From the NCBI GenBank assembly GCA_050942995.1, contig JBMNOI010000175.1, positions 1-5,084 of the forward strand: a DNA stretch of 5,084 nucleotides, given 5' to 3'. The position numbers were made by a program, and so were the translations under genes. Of the stretch, positions 1 through 5,084 are shown one piece after another (within the stretch, counting starts at the first letter, position 1; the number at the start of each line of letters is the position of its first letter). This DNA is from JBMNOI01 sp050942995. GTDB taxonomy: Bacteria > Chloroflexota > Anaerolineae > UBA1429. Below the pieces are notes generated by a model. The model was given only the letters and a program-made list of their open reading frames with translations, was not told where the DNA came from and ran no database searches.

Positions 1-142
1 GGTGTATCTGGGGCGTCGTTGCGGCACGGTGTTACAATCCCGGGCCCAGATCGTCGGCGGGTTGATTCTACTGGGTATCGGCACCCGCATTCTGACCGGG
101 CATCTGCTGGCCGTCACGTCGATCGCGGCCGGGACATTCTGA
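1..142 (+). CDS. mntP: MntP/YebN-type manganese efflux pump, C-terminal end only
   Basis: Partial gene: the 5' part lies left of the window. The first base is the end of a codon, and the reading frame from base 2 gives 46 residues before TGA at 140-142. The visible protein reads YLGRRCGTVLQSRAQIVGG and then LILLGIGTRILTGHLL. This matches the last transmembrane segment of MntP as I recall it from E. coli ([20 protein letters not shown], then IGIGVQILWTHF), including the invariant-looking GGL-L-GIG core. MntP proteins are small (about 190 residues) six-helix inner-membrane exporters of Mn(II). The metal-binding residues lie in the missing part, so activity cannot be judged. About ten residues after the usual end (AVTSIAAGTF) form a short extra tail. 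The overlapping frame that runs to 201 is a shadow. A relative with the same fold in the LysE superfamily is possible but less likely. Confidence 0.8.
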   Translation, partial: VYLGRRCGTVLQSRAQIVGGLILLGIGTRILTGHLLAVTSIAAGTF

Positions 143-189
143 TCCCGAAACAGCTCGTCGACCCGCCATTCGCCATGAATCATTCGGGA
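143..189 (+). repeat. 7-bp inverted repeat spanning the mntP-GT39 gap
   Basis: TCCCGAA at 143-149 is perfectly complementary to TTCGGGA at 183-189. The loop between the arms is 33 bases. The right arm covers most of the GGGAG Shine-Dalgarno of the next gene, so in RNA the stem could hide that site. With such short arms and a long loop it could easily be chance. No T-tract follows, so it does not look like a terminator for mntP. I saw no convincing -35/-10 pair in the gap, so the downstream gene may be read through from mntP. Confidence 0.25.
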
Positions 190-190
190 G
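186..190 (+). promoter_or_regulatory. Shine-Dalgarno of the GT39 gene
   Basis: GGGAG sits seven bases before the GTG at 198. It supports GTG 198 as the start over the ATG at 191 and the ATG at 175, both of which are in other frames. Confidence 0.7.
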
Positions 191-197
191 ATGCGCA

Positions 198-3035
198 GTG
201 ACATCGACGACAGACGGGCGTTTTCGACGCCGGGCCATCGATCCTCATACGATATTCATCGCCCTCATCGTTCTGGCAGGGCTGGGATTGCGCCTGTACC
301 GGCTCGGCGCCCAAAGTCTCTGGTTCGACGAGGCACAGACCCTCGATGTGGCCGGCTATCCTCTGGCCGAGATCGCCCGACGCGCCTATCGCCCCCCCTT
401 GTTTCACATGGCGTTGCACTTTTGGATGCGGATAGCCGGCGATAGCGAGTTCCTGCTGCGGCTCCCCTCGACGCTCTTTGGCACCGGTATCCCGTTCCTG
501 GCGTTTATCGTGGCCACGCGCCTCTACGATCGGCGCGCCGGCCTGCTGGCAGCGGCTCTGGCCGCCATCTCCCCCACGCTGATCTGGTACTCCCAGGAAC
601 TGCGCATGTACAGCCTCATGACGGCCCAGTTTCTGGCGCTGCTCTATCTGACGATTCGACTGGTGCGCGATGAGCGTTCTCCGGCATGGCTGTGGGGCGC
701 CTTTTTTGTCGTCCAGACGGCGGCGATGTACACCCACTATTTCGCCCTGCCCTTCCTGTTCTGGCTGGCGATTCTCACCGCCCTGTTGCTGGTCGGCAGG
801 CGACGCTGGCCCCTGCTGGTCCGGTGGATCGCGGTTCAGGCGGCGACGGCCGTCGCCTTTATCCCCTGGCTGCTGGTCATTGCCGACGGGCGGGGCGGCA
901 CCGAAGACTATATCGCCGCCGAGACGCTGCCGGTCATGACGCATATTCCCGGCGTGCGCGAGGCGTTGACCCAAAACTGGATGCTCTATACCACCGGCAT
1001 CATCGCCGGGGACAGCGGTCTAACCGGACTTTTGTCGCGTATCGAACTGGTCGCGCTAGGCGCGGCATTGCTCCTGATTCTGGTCGCCGCCGCATGGAAT
1101 CTGCTCACGAGACCGGATGAACCCGAGGCAGCGCGCAGCCGCAACGACCTGTGGTTGCTCGCCCTGATGGCCGTTCCTGCAATCACGGCCGTGATCATGT
1201 TTCGCTATCGGCCGGGAGTGGTCCATGCCCGCCACCTGATGATGATCGCCGGGCCGTTCATGGTTTTGCTCGGCCGCGCCGGCAGCCTCATCTTCACGAC
1301 GCCCATCGCCATGCCGGGTCGATCTGTGGCCTGGAATATCGCCTCGCGTCTGGCCGGGCTGGTCGTGCTGGTGGCCTTTGGCGCCGGGTTCGCCGTCGGG
1401 ATCGACCGCGTATTGCTGCGGCCACACCAGGATTATGTCCGCGCCGATACCCGCTCTCTGGCGCAGAATGTGGCGTCCCTCACCGGCCCGGACGATGTGG
1501 TCCTGCTCCCGTATGTCGACTATGCCTTCGACCACTATTTTCCCGGTCCGGCCCGGGTCTATCATGTCGAAACCCGCGTGCCCGATGAGCCGCTGCTCGA
1601 CTGGCTGCTACCCTACATTCAGGGGGCAAAGCGGGCGGTGCTGATCCGCTGGGTGGACGCTTACTCCGACCCCCGCGATATGCTGCCCTGGCTGCTCCAA
1701 TCCAACGGTCGCCTGGAGCGGCGATTCTGGCAGGCCGGCCGGTGGGTCAGCGTGTACGATCTGGAGAATCCTATCGTCATCCCTGCGCTCGAGCCCGCCG
1801 ATGTACGCATCGGCCCGCTGGCATTGCGCGGGGTCGGACTGCCCCATCGCGCCGTCGCCGATCAGCCACTGCCGATAGCGCTCCGCTGGGAAGCGTTAGA
1901 GGCGCCGGGATTGCCCTACAAGGTGTCGATCCAGGTAGAGGATCCATCGGGCCATGTGGTGGCGATGGACGATCGTGTGATCCTCAGCGAGCGCGATCCC
2001 GTCGATGCCGGTCGCTGGCTGCCGGGCCTCGTGGCGCGCAACTATTATCTTCCGACGCTGCCCCCGGGCTCTCCGCCCATCCGCTATACTCTGGCGGTCA
2101 GCGTCTATCACGGGGATACGACGCTGGACCTGCTCGATCCACACGGCGCGCCCGCCGGGAAACGCTATCGGTTGGGCGATATCACCATCGAGCCGGGCCG
2201 GGAGATACCCTCCGCCTACGCGCCCGAGACGACGATGACGCCGATGGAGCACGAGATGGCGCAGGGATTGGTGCTGGAGGGCTATCATGTGGATCGAGAG
2301 ACGGTACAGAACGGCGGCGCCCTGGCGGTCACCCTCTACTGGCGGGCCGAATCGGCATCTCTGCCCCCCTACATCCCCGAGGTGCGCCTGACTCTCGACG
2401 GCGAGATCGTCGCCGGTCACAAGGGAGCGCCGGCTTATGGCGAGTATCCCTGCGACCGCTGGCGGGTCGGCGAACGGGTCATCGATCGGCGGGTGATGCG
2501 CGTATCGCCCGATGCAGCCGGAGGCGTGGCAGAGATCGAGCTGATCGTCGATGATGAGAGGGTGCCGCTGCAAAACGTGGTGGTCGAGAAAACCGATCGC
2601 GATTTTGCACTGCCCGCCGAGATCGACTATCCGATGGAGGTTTCTCTGGGAGGGGTAGCGATACTGCGAGGCGTCGATATCGGCAGAGACACGGCATCGC
2701 CAAACGAGCCGCTGCGACTCACCCTGTACTGGGAGGCGATATCCGACGAGCCACCCGATATCGATTATGTCGTGTTTACCCACCTGCTGGATGGGGAGCG
2801 TCAGATGGTGGCCCAACACGACGGGGCCCCGGCCGATGGGCGCTGGCCCACCAGCACATGGATCAAGGGGCAGATCATCGCCGACACACACGAACTGGGC
2901 TTTCTGGAGAGAGAATATGCCGGTGCGGCGACGCTGGAAGTGGGCCTGTACGATCCGACGATGTTCCAACGCCTGACCACCCCATCGGGGCAGGATCATA
3001 TCGTGCTGCCGCCGTCTGTTACGGTCATGCCGTAA
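198..3035 (+). CDS. GT39/PMT_2-type membrane glycosyltransferase with triple-repeat extracellular tail
   Basis: This is a 945-residue GT-C enzyme of the ArnT/protein-mannosyltransferase type. Such enzymes take sugar from a polyprenyl-phosphate donor on the outer membrane face and attach it to protein, lipid or glycan; the acceptor here is unknown. Residues 18-36 form the first membrane helix. It is followed by LWFDEA (D44-E45, the acidic pair expected in the first outer loop), RPPLFH at 65-70, and YSQELRMYS at 131-139, all typical of GT39. About 11 hydrophobic segments run to residue 403, with ARHLMMIAGPF near 344. A soluble stretch (about 410-525, starting QDYVRADTRSLA) resembles the usual post-membrane domain. 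Residues 535-945 hold three divergent beta-rich repeats. ArnT-like enzymes are usually about 500-600 residues, so the tail is an addition. The start is GTG 198 with GGGAG seven bases upstream. The gene lies 55 bases after mntP and converges on the GT2 gene. Family confidence is high; substrate is not known. Confidence 0.9.
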   Translation: MTSTTDGRFRRRAIDPHTIFIALIVLAGLGLRLYRLGAQSLWFDEAQTLDVAGYPLAEIARRAYRPPLFHMALHFWMRIAGDSEFLLRLPSTLFGTGIPFLAFIVATRLYDRRAGLLAAALAAISPTLIWYSQELRMYSLMTAQFLALLYLTIRLVRDERSPAWLWGAFFVVQTAAMYTHYFALPFLFWLAILTALLLVGRRRWPLLVRWIAVQAATAVAFIPWLLVIADGRGGTEDYIAAETLPVMTHIPGVREALTQNWMLYTTGIIAGDSGLTGLLSRIELVALGAALLLILVAAAWNLLTRPDEPEAARSRNDLWLLALMAVPAITAVIMFRYRPGVVHARHLMMIAGPFMVLLGRAGSLIFTTPIAMPGRSVAWNIASRLAGLVVLVAFGAGFAVGIDRVLLRPHQDYVRADTRSLAQNVASLTGPDDVVLLPYVDYAFDHYFPGPARVYHVETRVPDEPLLDWLLPYIQGAKRAVLIRWVDAYSDPRDMLPWLLQSNGRLERRFWQAGRWVSVYDLENPIVIPALEPADVRIGPLALRGVGLPHRAVADQPLPIALRWEALEAPGLPYKVSIQVEDPSGHVVAMDDRVILSERDPVDAGRWLPGLVARNYYLPTLPPGSPPIRYTLAVSVYHGDTTLDLLDPHGAPAGKRYRLGDITIEPGREIPSAYAPETTMTPMEHEMAQGLVLEGYHVDRETVQNGGALAVTLYWRAESASLPPYIPEVRLTLDGEIVAGHKGAPAYGEYPCDRWRVGERVIDRRVMRVSPDAAGGVAEIELIVDDERVPLQNVVVEKTDRDFALPAEIDYPMEVSLGGVAILRGVDIGRDTASPNEPLRLTLYWEAISDEPPDIDYVVFTHLLDGERQMVAQHDGAPADGRWPTSTWIKGQIIADTHELGFLEREYAGAATLEVGLYDPTMFQRLTTPSGQDHIVLPPSVTVMP
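1800..3011 (+). repeat. three degenerate protein repeats in the GT39 tail
   Basis: Three copies of a module of about 110-125 residues can be aligned by eye within the GT39 protein: residues 535-650 (bases 1800-2147), 686-796 (2253-2585) and 814-938 (2637-3011). Shared landmarks in order are LALRGV / LVLEGY / AILRGV; PLPIALRWEA / ALAVTLYWRA / PLRLTLYWEA; a central strand ending DD, HK or HD; HKGAPAYGEYPCDRWRVGE in copy 2 against HDGAPADGRWPTSTWIKGQ in copy 3; and a closing strand YTLAVSVYHGD / AEIELIVDDE / ATLEVGLYDP. Copy 3 is the most canonical; copies 1 and 2 have drifted. The alternating hydrophobic pattern suggests beta-sandwich folds. Location after the last membrane helix places them outside the cytoplasm. 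A role in binding glycans or positioning the acceptor is inference only. Confidence 0.75.
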
Positions 3036-3040
3036 GAATC

Positions 3041-3056
3041 ACCGACGCGAATCGGT
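3041..3056. terminator. weak hairpin in the convergent gap
   Basis: ACCGA (3041-3045) and TCGGT (3052-3056) form a 5-bp stem around a 6-base loop, inside the 37-base gap between two convergent genes. On the plus strand it is followed by a T-rich but broken stretch (TTCGTGTTCTT). Its position suits a shared terminator, but the stem is short and there is no clean U-tract, so the call is weak. Confidence 0.3.
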
Positions 3057-3072
3057 TCGTGTTCTTGCCGAC

Positions 3073-4095
3073 TCAGCGGGCGGTCGACCGTCCGATCGCC
3101 GCCTCCTGGCCGCCGACGTAGGCCAAAGACATCGCCTCGGCCTCGCCCTTTTGCCCGCAATCGACGATCTCACGAACGGTATAGATGGGCTTGTTCTGTC
3201 CCTCATAGTAGGAACGGACGATCATCTCGCCCAACAGGCCCATGGATACGAACTGCATGCCCATCACCATCAGCAGCACCGCCAGAGTAAGCGCCGGGCG
3301 GTTGGCCAGAGACGCCCCCCTGACCAGCTTCTCGAAGGTAAGCCACGCCCCCAGAAGGATGCCCAACGTCTCCAGCCCCAGGCCCCACTTGCCAAAGATA
3401 TGGATCGGGCGGGTGGAGTACCCCTGGATAAAGCGCACGGTGATCAGATCGAGAATCACGCGAAAGGTCCGGCTGATGCCGTATTTGGACTGACCGTATC
3501 GCCTGGGCCGGTGCCCAACCGGCACCTCGGCCATCGAGGCTCCCAACCATGCGGCGATATCGGGGATAAAGCGGTGCAGCTCGCCGTACAGGTGCATCTC
3601 TTTGGCGATCTCGCTACGACAGGCTCGTAGCGAACAGCCCCGATCGCGCACATTCACGCCGGTCGTCCAGGAGATCAATCGATTGGCGAGCCACGAGGGC
3701 AACTTGCGCGAGAGAAAGGCATCCTGCCGGGCCTCGCGCCAGCCGCTGACGACATCGTACCCCTCGTCGATTTTCTTCAGCAGCACCGGAATGCCCGCCG
3801 GATCATTCTGCAGGTCGGCATCGATGGTGACGATGACATCGCCCGATGCATGGTCAAAGCCCGCAGAGAATCCCGCCGTCTGGCCATAGTTGCGCCGAAA
3901 GCGGATGACTTTTACTCTTGGGTCGCGCGTGGCCAGTTCGCTCAACAACACAAAAGAGCGGTCGCGACTACCATCATCCACGCAGATGATCTCATAGTCG
4001 AGCCCCAAAGGGTCCAGCACATGAGTCAACTCGTCATAGAGCGAGGGGATATTCTCTTCCTCATTGTATACGGGCACGACGATAGACAGATCCAT
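3073..4095 (-). CDS. GT2 polyprenyl-phosphate glycosyltransferase (DPM1/GtrB/ArnC type)
   Basis: This 340-residue enzyme should move a sugar from a nucleotide donor to a polyprenyl phosphate at the cytoplasmic face of the membrane. The GT-A domain starts at once (SIVVPVYNEEENI, 4-16). It has the DDGS nucleotide-binding motif at 40-43, RNYGQTAGFSAGF at 68-80, the metal-binding DADLQNDP at 92-99 (D92, D94), a DRGCSLRA stretch at 151-158, and GQSKYG at 201-206, all characteristic of the DPM1/GtrB/ArnC branch. Two membrane helices follow (about 235-253 and 269-293), then the family's closing PIYTVREI (303-310). Some 30 residues beyond that form a tail without a recognised motif. ATG 4095 is chosen because AGGAGG lies six bases upstream; an in-frame TTG at 4110 lies upstream of that site and is unlikely. 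It is second in a two-gene unit, 11 bases after the UPF0104 gene. The sugar (glucose, mannose, aminoarabinose or other) cannot be told from the sequence. Confidence 0.92.
   Translation of the reverse strand: MDLSIVVPVYNEEENIPSLYDELTHVLDPLGLDYEIICVDDGSRDRSFVLLSELATRDPRVKVIRFRRNYGQTAGFSAGFDHASGDVIVTIDADLQNDPAGIPVLLKKIDEGYDVVSGWREARQDAFLSRKLPSWLANRLISWTTGVNVRDRGCSLRACRSEIAKEMHLYGELHRFIPDIAAWLGASMAEVPVGHRPRRYGQSKYGISRTFRVILDLITVRFIQGYSTRPIHIFGKWGLGLETLGILLGAWLTFEKLVRGASLANRPALTLAVLLMVMGMQFVSMGLLGEMIVRSYYEGQNKPIYTVREIVDCGQKGEAEAMSLAYVGGQEAAIGRSTAR
3611..3633. repeat. perfect 9-bp inverted repeat inside the GT2 gene
   Basis: TCGCTACGA (3611-3619) and TCGTAGCGA (3625-3633) are exact reverse complements separated by CAGGC. 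They encode part of residues 155-162 (SLRACRSE) of the GT2 enzyme. No T-tract follows on either strand, so it is not a terminator. It may be no more than a coding coincidence. Confidence 0.6.
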
Positions 4096-4101
4096 CGCAA
4101 A

Positions 4102-4107
4102 CCTCCT
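4102..4107 (-). promoter_or_regulatory. Shine-Dalgarno of the GT2 gene, fused to the upstream stop
   Basis: On the minus strand the upstream gene ends AATTGAGGAGG: the TGA stop (4109-4107) shares its last A with AGGAGG. Six bases (TTTGCG) then separate the site from ATG 4095. The site is a perfect consensus and fixes the start. Terminating ribosomes would sit on it, which suggests translational coupling of the two genes. Confidence 0.85.
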
Positions 4108-5057
4108 CAATTGTGGCGCCGAGATGTTCCTGCGGGACGCAGGCCGACCAACGCCTCCAGCGCATAGAGGACACTACCGATCAGGCCGGTCAGCACATTG
4201 AGTATGTAGAACGACAACGACATGGCTATGGCCATGGGCTCGGCGACCCCGGCGATGCCGAACAAGAGCACATAGGCTCCCTCACGGGTGCCCAGGGCGC
4301 CCACCGAGGGAAGCAACATGGAAAGCGAGAGCAGAGGCATAAAAACGACGAAATAGAGCAGCGGCACCTGCACATTCAGCGCCATCGCTACGGCATAGTG
4401 AATGGTGAACAGGACGAGGTTGAACGCCACCGATACGCCTATCGCCTGCCACAACGCGCCGGTACCGCAGGTGTGGACGGCGTCGTAAAGGGATTCGAGT
4501 CGGACGGCCACACGCTGAGGGAGACGATGCAGAAGGGGCGCTACCAGTCGCCGCCGAAAGAGCAGCCATGAGGCCAGCAGCCCACCGGCCGAGGCGGCCA
4601 GCAGAATCAGCGATTCTCGTTGGGGAAGAGATCGGTGGGCAAAGGGCCAGGCCACCAACCCCATCACGAACAGCACGATAATACCCGTCAGGCGATCGAC
4701 CAGCACCGTACCGATGGATGCCGAGCTCTTTCGGCTGTACCGCGCCAGCTCGACCATCTTGACCGCGTCGCCGCCAAAGCCCGAGGGCAGAAAGGTGTTG
4801 AAAAAAGTACCCACATAGTAGAGGTGAAGCAGTCGCCCCAGCGGCACATCGATAGAGAGCGCCTTGAGCAGTAGCTTCCACCGCACCGACCGCAACAGTA
4901 ACGTCGCCTGGAATAGGCAAAAGGCCGCAACCATATAGACCGGCCGCATCTGCCGCAACGCATCCCACGCCTCACCCACGTCGAACAGGGTAAAGAGCAG
5001 GACGAGGAGTCCTGCGCTCACAGTGAGTTTGATCAGGCTGAACAGGCGATTTTTCAC
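4107..5057 (-). CDS. UPF0104 / flippase-like (LPG synthase TM-region family) membrane protein
   Basis: This 316-residue polytopic protein has the landmarks of the UPF0104/YbhN family, also called the lysylphosphatidylglycerol synthase TM region or 'flippase-like domain'. They are RSVRWKLLL at 56-64, YYVGTFFNTFLPSGFGGD at 80-97 followed by VK, VLVDRLTG at 118-125, and MLLPSVGALGTREGAY at 247-262. About seven to eight hydrophobic segments are visible (for example 10-25, 39-55, 122-140, 147-166, 204-226, 230-250, 273-302). There is no soluble synthase domain such as MprF carries, so it is a stand-alone membrane unit. Family biochemistry is poorly defined; a role in moving or handling lipid-linked substrates is suggested for some members. 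Pairing with a GT2 enzyme recalls archaeal AglD, which I recall as joining both domain types in one chain. GTG 5057 is used, with AGGA eight bases upstream. The frame stays open to the window edge, so an earlier start is not excluded, though the N-terminus (VKNRLFSLIKLTVSAGLL) fits the family. Confidence 0.88.
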   Translation of the reverse strand: MKNRLFSLIKLTVSAGLLVLLFTLFDVGEAWDALRQMRPVYMVAAFCLFQATLLLRSVRWKLLLKALSIDVPLGRLLHLYYVGTFFNTFLPSGFGGDAVKMVELARYSRKSSASIGTVLVDRLTGIIVLFVMGLVAWPFAHRSLPQRESLILLAASAGGLLASWLLFRRRLVAPLLHRLPQRVAVRLESLYDAVHTCGTGALWQAIGVSVAFNLVLFTIHYAVAMALNVQVPLLYFVVFMPLLSLSMLLPSVGALGTREGAYVLLFGIAGVAEPMAIAMSLSFYILNVLTGLIGSVLYALEALVGLRPAGTSRRHN

Positions 5058-5070
5058 TAGGAATTTCCTA
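5058..5070. repeat. 13-base palindrome covering the UPF0104 ribosome binding site
   Basis: TAGGAA-T-TTCCTA is a perfect odd palindrome directly before the GTG start at 5057. On the minus strand its 5' half contains the AGGA Shine-Dalgarno (5069-5066), eight bases from the start. In RNA it could fold as a 5-bp stem with a 3-base loop and hide that site; as DNA it could be a small operator half. A minus-strand TAG at 5070-5068, preceded by codons for TTDR, might be the end of another gene to the right. That would give a 10-base spacing like that of the next gene pair, but too little sequence is visible to call it. Confidence 0.45.
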
Positions 5071-5084
5071 TCGATCGGTCGTGG

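Noticed and set aside
143..197. Possible promoter in the mntP-GT39 gap
   Set aside because: I could not find a -35/-10 pair with acceptable spacing in these 55 bases.
175..201. 8-codon leader frame (MNHSGDAQ) whose TGA overlaps the GTG start of GT39
   Set aside because: No ribosome binding site precedes its ATG, and a stop overlapping a GTG as GTGA is common by chance.
180..974. 264-codon open frame on the minus strand opposite the GT39 N-terminus
   Set aside because: Same codon-phase mirror effect as the other long antisense frame. The product is very polar and low in complexity, and the plus strand holds the canonical GT39 start.
1742..2554. 270-codon open frame on the plus strand in a second phase
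   Set aside because: Composition is dominated by R, G, A and S, as expected from an out-of-phase reading of GC-rich coding DNA; it lies wholly inside the GT39 gene.
1896..2999. 367-codon open frame on the minus strand opposite the GT39 tail
   Set aside because: Its codons are exact reverse complements of the GT39 codons. It stays open only because TTA, CTA and TCA are rare in this GC-rich gene. The product is rich in R, H, Q, G and D and matches no family I know, whereas the plus strand shows clear GT39 and repeat motifs.
3081..3090. 10-base palindrome CGGTCGACCG
   Set aside because: It lies in the coding end of the GT2 gene, is short, and is of a kind expected often in GC-rich sequence; with no loop or T-tract it is not a terminator.
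3151..3630. 159-codon plus-strand frame opposite the GT2 gene
   Set aside because: In mirror phase with the GT2 codons, with no recognisable motif; the minus strand has the full set of GT2 motifs.
4096..4110. TTG at 4110 as the start of the GT2 gene
   Set aside because: The consensus AGGAGG at 4107-4102 lies inside that extension and is correctly spaced for ATG 4095, where family homology also begins (MDLSIVVPVYNEE).

Overview
The window is GC-rich, densely coding DNA with four protein genes, one of them cut by the left edge. The best taxonomic guess is a member of the Chloroflexota. The main reason is the large membrane glycosyltransferase, whose extracellular tail carries repeated 'LTLYWEA ... 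HDGAPADGRWPTSTW ... VGLYD' modules, a style I associate with Chloroflexota surface proteins. This is recognition from memory, not a search result. Rare TTA, CTA and TCA codons leave long antisense shadow frames, as expected at this base composition.

Layout, left to right. Positions 1-142 (+) are the last 46 codons of an MntP/YebN-type manganese efflux pump. After a 55-base gap comes a 945-residue GT-C (GT39/PMT_2-type) membrane glycosyltransferase (198-3035, +). It has a polytopic N-terminal half, a soluble domain after the last membrane segment, and three degenerate tandem beta-type repeats. A 37-base convergent gap (3036-3072) holds only a weak hairpin. On the minus strand follow a GT2 polyprenyl-phosphate glycosyltransferase of the DPM1/GtrB/ArnC type (3073-4095) and, upstream of it, a UPF0104 flippase-like membrane protein (4107-5057). 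The minus-strand pair is tightly spaced: the stop codon of the first runs directly into the Shine-Dalgarno of the second (TGAGGAGG).

Together the genes suggest a lipid-linked sugar pathway. The GT2 enzyme would load a sugar on a polyprenyl phosphate at the cytoplasmic face. The UPF0104 protein may help move or handle the lipid. The GT39 enzyme would use the lipid-linked sugar on the outer face to modify a protein, lipid or glycan. The family assignments rest on clear motifs; the functional link is inference from co-location. I found no RNA genes, mobile elements, CRISPR arrays or convincing promoters, and nothing that clearly amounts to a new system. The most distinctive item is the GT39 enzyme with its triple-repeat tail.
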